Below the pieces are notes generated by a model. The model was not told the origin of the DNA and did not search any database. It was given only the letters and a program-made list of their open reading frames with translations. 64,000 nt of DNA. Origin: Arcanobacterium_A bovis (GTDB taxonomy: Bacteria; Actinomycetota; Actinomycetes; Actinomycetales; Actinomycetaceae). Position numbers and translations under genes: made by a program. Of this stretch, positions 8,565-17,491 are shown piece after piece. Within the stretch, counting starts at the first letter, position 1; each line of letters starts with the position of its first letter. Where the stretch lies: NCBI RefSeq assembly GCF_042655305.1, contig NZ_JBHSLR010000009.1; one strand, written 5' to 3'.

Positions 8565-9019
8565 TGAGCCACCTTAGGAGAAGCAAAGAAAGTGAGCTGA
8601 TACTTCCCAATACGTACCTCATCACCGTTAGCCAGCAACGCTTCCTCAACGAGTTTCTGGTTCACGTAGGTTCCGTTGAGCGAATTTGCATCACGCACGT
8701 AGAATCGGTTGCCTTCGCGTACGAATGTAGCATGACGGCGTGAAACTGTTACGTCGTCGAGAAAAATATCCGACTTCGGGTGACGTCCAGCAACCGTTTC
8801 GTCGTCGTTAAGCAAGAAGCGGGCACCAAAATTCGGACCACGTCGCACGATAAGGAGAGCGGACGACGACGGCAAGGCTTCTATCGCGGCGCGGTCGTCT
8901 GCGTCGATACCCTTGATCTCGCCGAATGCGTTAGATGCACCAGCAATAGTGAAACGTGACGTAGACGAAGGATCTTGCGAACCAGCAGGCTGTTGTAAGT
9001 TAAACTCTTCGTTTGACAT
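8561..9019 (-). CDS. garA: FHA-domain protein of the GarA/OdhI type
   Basis: The protein is 152 residues from ATG 9019, chosen because it has a strong GGGGAG ribosome binding site; a longer frame begins upstream. The FHA domain occupies roughly 65-145 with its signature residues (AGRHPKSDIFLDD, VSRRHATF, SLNGTYVN). GarA/OdhI proteins bind and inhibit 2-oxoglutarate dehydrogenase and glutamate dehydrogenase until Ser/Thr kinases phosphorylate an N-terminal E-T-T-S motif. That motif is not recognisable here: the matching region reads DPSSTSRFTIAG. The FHA core is intact, so phosphopeptide or partner binding is expected, but control may differ. It is co-transcribed with the FtsR-like gene. Confidence 0.9.
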   Translation of the reverse strand: MSNEEFNLQQPAGSQDPSSTSRFTIAGASNAFGEIKGIDADDRAAIEALPSSSALLIVRRGPNFGARFLLNDDETVAGRHPKSDIFLDDVTVSRRHATFVREGNRFYVRDANSLNGTYVNQKLVEEALLANGDEVRIGKYQLTFFASPKVAQ

Positions 9020-9130
9020 TTCACTCCCCTTACCTTTGTAATTACCTAATCTTATCTTAGATTGCACACTCTTTGTAATGCATCTTCGTACGCAATTTTC
9101 TTTTGTCGCAAGTCCATGCTACGTCGCTCG

Positions 9131-11671
9131 TTATTGCGTTTGAGCCGCAGTTTGTGCTCGGAGTTTGCGGCAATGATCATCGCGGCAATCCAAGATTACC
9201 TTTCGCAGAGCTGCCGGAGTGCCTTCCTTGTTCAACCATTTATCTGCATGCTCTAAATCCAGTTCCGCGTGCGGAGAATCGAGGTCAGAGGCAGGATACA
9301 AGCCATAAACTATACGTTCGGCTATCTCCTGCGAATAGCGATTCCAGATGTCTTCTATGCAGTCAAAATAATGTGGCAATGCCGCTCGAGCCTCGTCGTC
9401 ATGAAGCGGGTGTGAGAAACCGTCAACGAGAGCTTGCACATGAGTGTTCGACAGCTCGTTAGCGCTATTGACTAGCAAGCTTGCCGTATGAGCGCGGGTG
9501 TTGGGCATGCTCGCACGCGCTTGACGGTACGCGACTTCGTCTGTGGCGCTTGCGCTCTTAGCTAGTTCTGCATCGAGTTCTTCTACTGTAACGTGCGAAT
9601 GGGCAGCGAGCGCTATCAGTAGTTGCCAACGCAAATCTTGATCCCTGATTCTCGCTAAGCATTCCTTCACGATGTCGCTGTTATTGGGCAATAAACCGCC
9701 TACAGCTGCAAGGGTACGCATCCAAATCAGGCTTTGATCGTTTTGAATATCGCCATAGCTACGGATTTGCTCGTGTGCCAGCATAAAGAGTTGTTCGAGC
9801 AGTTCGTTGCGCGTAGTGGCTGGCTCGAAATTCTTGATAGAAAATAAGAGCGTTTGTGTGCGTTGGGAAAGCAAGGCTGAGTCTGCCAGTTGAGGCATCG
9901 CAGCGACATAAGCGAGGTATTCGCGAGGAGTGATTGCAGCATCCCGAACAGCTTGCCACAGCGCCGTGCTAATTACCGAACGCGACAAATCGTCGTCGAC
10001 ATCCATGGTTAAGAACGCACGAAGCGACTTGGGATCGAACGCGATTTTGGCATAAGTAAGGGAGGCATCGTTTGGCAAAATTGCATCGATCTCTGCTCCC
10101 CCAAGCTGATCCCAAGGAATGACGACGTCGGTAGTGAGCTCGATGTCGAGCGCAGCAACGCGGTGCAACTTTTCTTCACTGGCTTTCCAAGCAGAAACCT
10201 TAATCCGATGGGGCCTGATGATCTTTTCACCAGTCAGCGGCTCAATTCCTTCTTGGCGAATCATGACGCCGTCTTCGTGGCGTTCAACGGCGAGCGTAGA
10301 GACACCCGCTGTTTGTAACCACTGCTGTGCCCAAAAGCGAACGTCCTTACCAGAAGCCTGTTCGAGGGCAATTAACAGATCGTCAAGCGTGGCGTTGCCG
10401 AAAGGGTGAGCAGCGAAATATGCGCGTGCTCCAGCGAAGAACGCTTCTTCGCCAACCCATGCCACCAACTGCCGTAGAACGGCAGCTCCTTTGGCATAAG
10501 TGATACCGTCAAAGACCTGATCGGCTGCTTCGAGATCCGGTACATCTGCGACAATTGGGTGCGTTGTTGGGTATTGGTCGTTTTGGAGTGCCCAAGCGAG
10601 ACGCCGCCCCGCGAAACTTTGCCACGCCTCGGTGTATTGCGTTGCTTGCGCACAGCCCCATGCGCCCATAAATTCAGCAAAGGATTCTTTGAGCCATAGA
10701 TCATCCCACCATCGTGGGGTGGTGTAATCGCCAAACCACATATGAGACATCTCGTGAAGAATCGTATTGGCCCGGCCTTCGCGTTGGGCACGAGTCGATT
10801 GACCACGATGAATATATGCTGCTTCATTGAACGTCACGCAGCCGGGATTTTCCATCGCCCCAAGATTGTATTCGGGAACGAATACCGAATCGTACTTTCC
10901 CCATGGATAAGAAACACCAAAGGCTGATGGGAATAAGCCAAGACCTTGCTTCGTAACTGTTGAAATATCCTCGAGAGCGAAATACTGAGCTAGAGTGGCG
11001 CGGCAATAAAAACCAAGTTTGGTGCGCTGTGAATCGTGCGTGACTTCGTCGTGAAAAGCGACGTAAGGACCAGCAATGAAAGCCGTCAGATAGGTGGACA
11101 TGCGCGGCGTCGTCGCAAAACTTCTCGTGCAGCACTCCTCGCCGTCGCTGTTGGTAAATATTTCGCTAGAACTTATCTGTTCGCCATTGGACAGCACAGT
11201 CCACGAAACCGGGGCACTGATAGAAATATCGAATGTTGCCTTGAGATCGGGCTGTTCAAAGTTTGGAAAAACTCGGCGTGCGTCGGCGGGTTCAAATTGA
11301 GTGTAGAGGTATGTTTGCTGGTCAAGTGGGTCTTTGAAACGGTGAAGACCCTCGCCTGACGTTGAATAGATACCAGTGGCTGTTACTTCGACGATGTGCT
11401 CCCCTGCGTCAACTTCACCCAGGTGGATACGCGCGCCGTCAAACTGGAAGTCAAGAGCTGTGCCGTCTAGCGTAACTGACTGCACCGAATCGCCGATGAA
11501 ATCGACGAAGATCGCGCAACTTTTGTTTTGGGAAAATGTAATGCGTGAGTGAGTCTGAAAAGTTGTGGAATCACTAGTAGCTTCCGACACATCAAGATTG
11601 ATTTGATAAGAGTTGATAAACAGTGCAGAGCTGCGAAATTGTGCTTCGATACGGGAGAGATTTTCAGACAT
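9131..11671 (-). CDS. pepN: Aminopeptidase N (M1 family)
   Basis: A zinc metallopeptidase of 846 residues that removes N-terminal amino acids from peptides, probably in the cytosol since no signal peptide is seen. The exopeptidase motif GAMEN is near residue 270, and the zinc site HEMSH with its downstream glutamate (LKESFAEF) lies around 305-330; these are the M1 family hallmarks. The C-terminal ~300 residues form the helical ERAP1-like domain. Length matches actinobacterial PepN. The ATG at 11671 lacks an obvious ribosome binding site, and a TATTAT-like element sits just before it, so a leaderless transcript is possible. tRNA-Pro is divergent upstream. Confidence 0.95.
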   Translation of the reverse strand: MSENLSRIEAQFRSSALFINSYQINLDVSEATSDSTTFQTHSRITFSQNKSCAIFVDFIGDSVQSVTLDGTALDFQFDGARIHLGEVDAGEHIVEVTATGIYSTSGEGLHRFKDPLDQQTYLYTQFEPADARRVFPNFEQPDLKATFDISISAPVSWTVLSNGEQISSSEIFTNSDGEECCTRSFATTPRMSTYLTAFIAGPYVAFHDEVTHDSQRTKLGFYCRATLAQYFALEDISTVTKQGLGLFPSAFGVSYPWGKYDSVFVPEYNLGAMENPGCVTFNEAAYIHRGQSTRAQREGRANTILHEMSHMWFGDYTTPRWWDDLWLKESFAEFMGAWGCAQATQYTEAWQSFAGRRLAWALQNDQYPTTHPIVADVPDLEAADQVFDGITYAKGAAVLRQLVAWVGEEAFFAGARAYFAAHPFGNATLDDLLIALEQASGKDVRFWAQQWLQTAGVSTLAVERHEDGVMIRQEGIEPLTGEKIIRPHRIKVSAWKASEEKLHRVAALDIELTTDVVIPWDQLGGAEIDAILPNDASLTYAKIAFDPKSLRAFLTMDVDDDLSRSVISTALWQAVRDAAITPREYLAYVAAMPQLADSALLSQRTQTLLFSIKNFEPATTRNELLEQLFMLAHEQIRSYGDIQNDQSLIWMRTLAAVGGLLPNNSDIVKECLARIRDQDLRWQLLIALAAHSHVTVEELDAELAKSASATDEVAYRQARASMPNTRAHTASLLVNSANELSNTHVQALVDGFSHPLHDDEARAALPHYFDCIEDIWNRYSQEIAERIVYGLYPASDLDSPHAELDLEHADKWLNKEGTPAALRKVILDCRDDHCRKLRAQTAAQTQ

Positions 11672-11792
11672 ATAATAATTGAATACTGTTTTACTGTGCG
11701 GTGCAAATTCCCCTGTCGATTACCACGAATAGGTAAATACGGGCTATTATCGTTGAGTCGAAAGACGGTGTCGTGAGGTTGCCGAGCGACGA

Positions 11793-11866
<74 letters not shown>

Positions 11867-11868
11867 CG

Positions 11869-11907
11869 AAAACCCCGAGATATCAACGATTGGTATCTCG
11901 GGGTTTT
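11869..11907 (+). terminator. Terminator of tRNA-Pro
   Basis: A 14-base-pair perfect stem (11869-11882 with 11894-11907) ending in TTTT and followed by GTTTTG, starting three bases after the tRNA. A typical intrinsic terminator. Confidence 0.9.
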
Positions 11908-11970
11908 GTTTTGAAACGGCAAAAGGAGCTTGAAAGTCTACTGAGTTCGTCTTGGTAGCTACGATCACAA

Positions 11971-13479
11971 CTACTTGCGTTTTCTCTTTTCGCGCACCCG
12001 CACCGAAATTTGAACTGGGCTTCCCTCGAATCCAAACTCTTCGCGCAAACGGCGCTCCAAGAACCGTCGGTAGCCGTGTTCGATGAAACCTGAAGCGAAC
12101 AGTACGAATTTCGGTGGACGGTTCGCTACTTGGGTACCGAACAAGATTCGAGGCTGTTTACCGCCGCGTACTGGATGTGGATTAGCTGCTGCAATCTCAC
12201 CTAGGAAAGAATTGAGCTTGCCGGTGGAAACGCGTTTGTCCCACGATTCAAGTGCGGTGTGCATAGCACGGGTCAGCCTATTTGTATGCCAACCAGTTGC
12301 AGCAGAAAGGTTCACTCGCTCAACCCAAGGCATCTGTACGAGCTCGCGTTCAATCTCACGGTCGAGCATGAGCCGGCGCTCTTCATCCACAAGATCCCAT
12401 TTATTGCACACCACAACCATGGCGCGGCCCGAATCAATCACCTGCTGCATGACACGAATATCTTGCTCAGTAAGCTCTTGGGACGCATCAATAAGCACGA
12501 GTCCGAGCTCAGCCTTTTCAAGTGCACCTTGAGTGCGCAATGAGGCATAGTAGTCGGCACCATGAGTGAGGTGGACACGACGGCGAATACCTGCGGTGTC
12601 CACAAACATCCACTGCTCGCCATCAAGCTCAATGATCTCATCGACTGGGTCACGAGTTGTGCCTGCCAAAGGATCAACCACTACCCGGTTCTCCCCTGCT
12701 AGACGGTTAAGCAACGAGGATTTCCCAACGTTCGGACGCCCAATCAGCGCAATGCGCCGTGGACCGTGCTTTGGACGCAATTTCGCAGTTGCTGAGACTT
12801 CAGGCAAGACGTCGAGAACGGCGTCGAGAATATCGCCGGTGCCACGACCATGAAGTGCTGAAATCGGATAGGGCTCGCCCAATCCCAGCGACCACAGATA
12901 CGCGGCGTCAGCTTCTTGGTTCGGAGCATCAACCTTGTTAGCAGCAAGAATTACTGGTTTTCCACTACGACGCAATAACCGCACAATTTGTTCATCGGTG
13001 TCAGTAGCGCCAACAGTCGCATCCACAACGAATAGCACGGCATCGGCTTGTTCGATGGCAAATTCTGATTGTTGTGCAACTGATTTATCGATACCGGCTA
13101 CATCAAGTTCCCAGCCACCAGTGTCAACGAGGGTGAATGTTTTGCCATTCCATTGAGCGTCATAGCGCACGCGATCACGCGTCACTCCCGGTTCGTCCTG
13201 TACGACAGCAACACGCTTACCAACGATACGATTCACAAGAGTGGACTTTCCGACGTTCGGACGTCCAACAACAGCAAGAACCGGATAACCTGGATCTTCG
13301 TCTTGCGATGAGAATTGAAAATCCTCTTCAAGATAGGCGAGATCTTCGTCGTCGAGCTCGTATTCAGTGAGGAACGACCGCATCATTTCGGCGCGTTGGG
13401 CATCGTCTTCTGAATCGAAGTCCTCAAAACTTGGCGCACTCACCATATCGTCGTCTTCAATAAAATCTTGTTCAGCCAC
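11971..13479 (-). CDS. der: Ribosome biogenesis GTPase Der (EngA)
   Basis: An essential GTPase for 50S subunit assembly with two tandem G domains. The 502 residues begin with an acidic ~65-residue extension typical of actinobacterial Der. The first G domain has GRPNVGKS, then DTGG and NKVD; the second has GRPNVGKS again near residue 250, then DTAG and NKWD. A C-terminal KH-like domain ends in a basic tail (REKRKRK). The start is GTG 13479, overlapping the cytidylate kinase end by 8 bases; its GGAGG ribosome binding site lies inside that gene, so the two are coupled. The cmk-der order is conserved in actinobacteria. Confidence 0.96.
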   Translation of the reverse strand: MAEQDFIEDDDMVSAPSFEDFDSEDDAQRAEMMRSFLTEYELDDEDLAYLEEDFQFSSQDEDPGYPVLAVVGRPNVGKSTLVNRIVGKRVAVVQDEPGVTRDRVRYDAQWNGKTFTLVDTGGWELDVAGIDKSVAQQSEFAIEQADAVLFVVDATVGATDTDEQIVRLLRRSGKPVILAANKVDAPNQEADAAYLWSLGLGEPYPISALHGRGTGDILDAVLDVLPEVSATAKLRPKHGPRRIALIGRPNVGKSSLLNRLAGENRVVVDPLAGTTRDPVDEIIELDGEQWMFVDTAGIRRRVHLTHGADYYASLRTQGALEKAELGLVLIDASQELTEQDIRVMQQVIDSGRAMVVVCNKWDLVDEERRLMLDREIERELVQMPWVERVNLSAATGWHTNRLTRAMHTALESWDKRVSTGKLNSFLGEIAAANPHPVRGGKQPRILFGTQVANRPPKFVLFASGFIEHGYRRFLERRLREEFGFEGSPVQISVRVREKRKRK

Positions 13480-15265
13480 GGGATACCTCCGTTGTAAGCG
13501 TTTCGATTGCAGAAACTACTTGATCAATCGTCAATTCCGAAGAATCGATAGTGGTCACGCCGTCCTGCGCAGTCATAAATTCAGACACAGTCGAATCATC
13601 GCGGTCCCGTCGCAATACTTCGTCACGGGTGGCTGCGAGCGAGCTTTCGTCGTCGCTCCCCCGCACTTCCAAAGCACGACGACGTAGCCGTGCGTCCTCC
13701 GAAGCGGTAAGCAACACGCGCACATGCGCATCTGGGGCGACGACGGTGGTGATGTCGCGTCCTTCTGCCACGATTCCCCTGCCGTTAGAAAAGCTGTTCG
13801 GATCCTGAGCTTGGGAGATGATATCGCGCTGCCGCTCTTTCATATTGGCGCGCACATCGAGATTGGTGGCCACTTTGGACACTACTTTAGACAAGTCCGA
13901 AGTGCGGATATCGGACGAGATATCGGTACCACCACAAACAAAGCGTGGATTTTCAGGATCGAGACTAATCTCGAGCGGCATCGCGAGAGTTGCCTCGTAT
14001 ACAGCCTGCTGATCGTCGAGATCAATACCTTCATGCAGTGCCCACCACGTTGCGGCACGGTACATTGCGCCTGTATCGAGATACGCCAAGCGTAGCTTCT
14101 TCGCGAGCATTCGTGACACGGTAGATTTTCCGGATCCTGATGGGCCATCAATAGCTACTACGAGAGGCATGGCATCCTTCCTTGACATATTTATGATTTG
14201 CCAACCTCTTTGTTCGAGGCCAACTTCGAGTTCATGAGCTTTAGCTGGTATTACCGACAGCAATGCGCGACCAGCTGGTTGTTGAGGCGAATGCTCCAAA
14301 CTAAAGTCTTCAATATTGACGCCAATTTCGCCCACTTCAGAGAAGAGTCGGCCAAGCTCAGCCGGTTTATCTGGCACCAAAACAATAACTTCGGCGTAAC
14401 GGGTTGGCGCCCCTCCGTGTTTACCAGGAATTCGTGCCACGCCAGCATTTCCATTGGCGATGGTACGTGAAATAACGTCAAGACCTGAACCTGAATCAAT
14501 AGCGCAGATGAGTGCCGATAAATCTTGGCGAATGTCTTGTAAAATCCGCGAAATTTCTGTCCGATTTTCCGAAATAATCGACGTCCATAACAGCGGATCC
14601 GATTGCGCGATACGGGTGACGTCGCGTAGACCTTGGCCCGAAAGTTCAAGTGACGACGATTGCTCACTCACCAGTGAACTAGCAAGTAACGAGCTCATGA
14701 TCTGCGGAACGTGCGAGACAACTGCCACGGCTCTGTCATGCTCGATTGCACTCATAGTGATGAGCGCTCCGCCCATATCAACAGCTAAATCTCGCACGGC
14801 ACCGATCGCTACCGACGAGGATTTCTCCCCTGGAACAACTACCCACGGTCTGCCAATGAAAAGGTCCGCATCCGCCGCGATAGCGCCTGAGCGTTCTTTG
14901 CCAGCCATAGGGTGCGAGCCAACCCAGCGATGTGCTTGTGGATGAGAGCTCAAGCCCGATGCAATTTTTGACTTCACTGAGGAAACATCTGTGATTATCG
15001 CATCCGGGAATCTATCTAGTGCTGCGGAAACTACCGAAATCGTGACATCAGGTGGTACTGCTACTACTACAATGCTCGGATCGTTAACAGGTTTGGTTGA
15101 GCCGGCCCCAAGGTCTTGTGCAAGATTCGCGGCAATTGGCGAAGCATCTTCGAGGTGGACGTTTACACCCTGCGTCCGCAATCTCAGACCGATTGAGGTA
15201 CCCAAAAGACCAGTGCCGATAATAAGCACTGGTGAGTTGGTAAGCGCAGGGGATGTGAAATCCAT
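13472..15265 (-). CDS. tyrA-cmk: Fused prephenate dehydrogenase - cytidylate kinase
   Basis: One frame of 597 residues joins two unrelated enzymes. Residues 1-365 are prephenate dehydrogenase (tyrosine synthesis): NAD-binding GTGLLG near 17, HPMAGKERSG near 120, the catalytic-His segment SHVPQ near 187, and an ACT domain at about 293-360 likely to sense tyrosine. Residues 366-597 are a complete cytidylate kinase (CMP to CDP): GPSGSGKST, LDTGAMYRAATW and GRDITTVVAPDA. The junction has no stop, but ATG 14170, the natural first codon of the kinase, is preceded by AAGGAAGG 5 bases away, so free Cmk could also be made. The gene lies between rluB and der, where actinobacteria normally have cmk alone. 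A sequencing error seems unlikely, as the frames meet cleanly. Confidence 0.9.
   Translation of the reverse strand: MDFTSPALTNSPVLIIGTGLLGTSIGLRLRTQGVNVHLEDASPIAANLAQDLGAGSTKPVNDPSIVVVAVPPDVTISVVSAALDRFPDAIITDVSSVKSKIASGLSSHPQAHRWVGSHPMAGKERSGAIAADADLFIGRPWVVVPGEKSSSVAIGAVRDLAVDMGGALITMSAIEHDRAVAVVSHVPQIMSSLLASSLVSEQSSSLELSGQGLRDVTRIAQSDPLLWTSIISENRTEISRILQDIRQDLSALICAIDSGSGLDVISRTIANGNAGVARIPGKHGGAPTRYAEVIVLVPDKPAELGRLFSEVGEIGVNIEDFSLEHSPQQPAGRALLSVIPAKAHELEVGLEQRGWQIINMSRKDAMPLVVAIDGPSGSGKSTVSRMLAKKLRLAYLDTGAMYRAATWWALHEGIDLDDQQAVYEATLAMPLEISLDPENPRFVCGGTDISSDIRTSDLSKVVSKVATNLDVRANMKERQRDIISQAQDPNSFSNGRGIVAEGRDITTVVAPDAHVRVLLTASEDARLRRRALEVRGSDDESSLAATRDEVLRRDRDDSTVSEFMTAQDGVTTIDSSELTIDQVVSAIETLTTEVSRG
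14176..14183 (-). promoter_or_regulatory. Internal ribosome binding site for the cytidylate kinase part
   Basis: Minus-strand AAGGAAGG, 5 bases before ATG 14170, inside the tyrA-cmk frame. This is as good as the ribosome binding sites of most genes in the window and sits exactly at the domain boundary, suggesting that the kinase can be translated by itself. Confidence 0.65.
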
Positions 15266-16020
15266 TAGAGATCCACCAGATTCATCAAAGCGCTGAGCTC
15301 CGACCCGCCAATCACGCGGGTTTGCCCAGGCTTGAGACGACCAATTGTGATGTTGCCAAAGCAGGTGCGCACCAATTCCATTACTGGATGCCCCACTTCG
15401 TCCATAATGCGGCGCACGATACGGTTTCTTCCCGAATGCAACGTGACCTCAATAATAGAGTTCTTACGTGCAGATTCGCGCAGGACGAATTCATCAACTT
15501 TAACTGGACCATCTTCAAGCGTAATTCCCTTCTCGAGAACTTTACCGAGACCTCGGGTAACAGTGCCCTCTACTCGAGCGATGTACGTCTTTGGCACTTC
15601 GAAGGAAGGGTGCGTCAAACGATGCGTCAACTCGCCGTCGTTCGACAGCAAAATCAAACCTTCGGTATCGACGTCAAGGCGTCCAACGTGAAAAAGACGT
15701 TCGGCTCGGTCTTGTACAAAATCTTGCAAGGTCTTGCGTCCCTGATCGTCTTGCATGGTTGAGACTACGCCCGGTGGCTTGTACAGTGCTACCGTAAGTT
15801 TTGATTCGTCAACTTGTATGCGGTTTCCGTCTACATGGATCGCTACACGGCTTGGATCAACACGGATACCGAGCTGCGTTACGATATGTCCATCAACGCT
15901 CACGCGACCTTCTTCAATAAGTTCTTCACAGGCGCGCCGCGAACCAACTCCGGCATGCGCTAAGACTTTCTGGAGACGCTCCCCCTCAGGATCATGTAAA
16001 TTTTGCGTAAATCGGCTCAT
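15265..16020 (-). CDS. rluB: 23S rRNA pseudouridine synthase, RluB/RsuA family
   Basis: A protein of 251 residues with an N-terminal S4 RNA-binding domain (LQKVLAHAGVGSRRACEELI) and the RsuA/RluB catalytic domain carrying the nucleophilic aspartate in GRLDVDTEGL. Family members convert uridine to pseudouridine in rRNA, in RluB at the 2605 region of 23S rRNA; the exact target here is inferred. It sits between scpB (4-base overlap) and tyrA-cmk (TAATG overlap) in the conserved parA-scpA-scpB-rluB-cmk-der operon. Confidence 0.92.
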   Translation of the reverse strand: MSRFTQNLHDPEGERLQKVLAHAGVGSRRACEELIEEGRVSVDGHIVTQLGIRVDPSRVAIHVDGNRIQVDESKLTVALYKPPGVVSTMQDDQGRKTLQDFVQDRAERLFHVGRLDVDTEGLILLSNDGELTHRLTHPSFEVPKTYIARVEGTVTRGLGKVLEKGITLEDGPVKVDEFVLRESARKNSIIEVTLHSGRNRIVRRIMDEVGHPVMELVRTCFGNITIGRLKPGQTRVIGGSELSALMNLVDL

Positions 16021-16583
16021 CGTATTTCCTTTTCGACGTCTTCTAAGTCTTCGTTGTCGGGCAAATAAGGTGCGAGAGGTGCTAATTCCGCCAAAGAATT
16101 CATACCCATTCGTTCCAAAAAGTAATCAGTAGTTCCATACAGGCTGGCACCAGTTGCAGCTGTTGTGCCAACTTGCTCAACAAGCCCGCGAGTTTGCAAT
16201 GTTCGAACTACCGAATCTACCTCAACTCCGCGAATTGCCGCAATCTGTGCACGTGTTACCGGTTGCCGATAAGCAATTACTGCGAGGGTTTCCAATGCCT
16301 GTACTGAAAGTTTATTGGATTGCCCCGCCGTTACAAAGTTTCCCACGATGTCCGCGTATCGCGGGTGTGAATAATAGCGCCAGCCTCCCCCGACTTCGCG
16401 CAAAATAAAGCCACGAGCGACTGCGGAATCTGACTCATATTCGTGAGCAAGTGCACGAAGTAAAGTGTCGGTTTCCGCCTCGGTAATGCCCAATGCCTGT
16501 GCCAATGCGGATGTTGTGATTGGTTCTTGAGCAACCATCAAGATTGCTTCAAGTGCGCCTTTGAGGAACGAACTATCGCTCAT
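16017..16583 (-). CDS. scpB: Segregation and condensation protein B
   Basis: ScpB is the winged-helix (kite) subunit of the SMC-ScpAB condensin complex that organises and separates sister chromosomes. The 188 residues include the family segment LSVQALETLAVIAYRQPVTR and the second wing EVDSVVRTLQTRGLVEQVG, with an acidic C-terminus. It overlaps scpA at its start and rluB at its end by 4 bases each. The length is normal and nothing is unusual. Confidence 0.95.
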   Translation of the reverse strand: MSDSSFLKGALEAILMVAQEPITTSALAQALGITEAETDTLLRALAHEYESDSAVARGFILREVGGGWRYYSHPRYADIVGNFVTAGQSNKLSVQALETLAVIAYRQPVTRAQIAAIRGVEVDSVVRTLQTRGLVEQVGTTAATGASLYGTTDYFLERMGMNSLAELAPLAPYLPDNEDLEDVEKEIR

Positions 16584-17491
16584 GGAACCTCCGCTATGTC
16601 GTGTGAGTCTACTGCGTCTGCTGGATATGAATCTGCTGGATATGAAGCGGAACGGGACGCCTGTGAAATCGGTGTGTCTGCGCCGTCAGGCGATATTTGG
16701 GTTCCACTCATGGCAGGCTCAATGCGGGTCAACACCAAAGTGCCAAGTGGAGAATCTTGTTCAATGGCAAGCTCACCAGCACGGATGAGCTCTAATACTG
16801 CCAGAAAACGAGATACGACAGTTGGGATATTTCGCGCGTCGGCGCACACCTGTGTAAAGGAAATTCTATCGCCGATAAGTAACCGTTCACGCAACAGTAT
16901 CACCTGAGAATCTACCGGAACCAAGGGATCGTGCAGATGATCTAATGTTACCCCAGCAGATTTTCGTGTTAGTGCCTGAGCTGCGTATATAGCTAAATCT
17001 GTAGCATCCACGTTGAATTCTAGTTCCGGCAGCATACTCCGAAAATGTGGCTCAAGATCAACAATTCGCGGAAAGGATAGTGATTGCTGCTGGAACCTCA
17101 CCGCGATATCAACAGCAACTTCTTTAAAGGCTCGATATTGGAGTAACTTTGCAAATAATAAATCGCGCGCCTCAAGTAGCTCGATTGTCTCGGCGTCGTC
17201 CTCTTCGTGCGGAAGGAGACGGGCAGCTTTCAGATCCAACAAAGTAGCCGCGACTACCAGAAATTCGGAAGCACCTGATAAATCAAGTTCCTCTTGTTTT
17301 GCCACGAATGCCAAAAATTCGTCCGTTACCTGTGCGAGCGCCACATCCGTAATATCGAGCCGATGTCGAGCGATCAGCGAAAGAAGCACGTCAAATGGAC
17401 CTTGAAAAACATCCAGATCAACGGCAAAAGTATCTTTAGTTTCAGTGAAGAGATCTTCCTGAACAGGTGCGTTACTAGGCGCTGGCACCAC
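16580..17491 (-). CDS. scpA: Segregation and condensation protein A
   Basis: ScpA is the kleisin that bridges the SMC heads. The protein is 303 residues; the N-terminal signature FQGPFDVLLSLIARHRLDI is present, followed by helical and C-terminal winged-helix parts (LERLLIG-type region around 205-250). The last ~35 residues are low-complexity and contain a perfect tandem repeat of SYPAD coded by two adjacent identical 15-base units (16617-16646). Two adjacent GTG codons can serve as start; both lie within the end of parA, a 17-base overlap. SMC itself is not in the window. Confidence 0.94.
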   Translation of the reverse strand: MVPAPSNAPVQEDLFTETKDTFAVDLDVFQGPFDVLLSLIARHRLDITDVALAQVTDEFLAFVAKQEELDLSGASEFLVVAATLLDLKAARLLPHEEDDAETIELLEARDLLFAKLLQYRAFKEVAVDIAVRFQQQSLSFPRIVDLEPHFRSMLPELEFNVDATDLAIYAAQALTRKSAGVTLDHLHDPLVPVDSQVILLRERLLIGDRISFTQVCADARNIPTVVSRFLAVLELIRAGELAIEQDSPLGTLVLTRIEPAMSGTQISPDGADTPISQASRSASYPADSYPADAVDSHDIAEVP

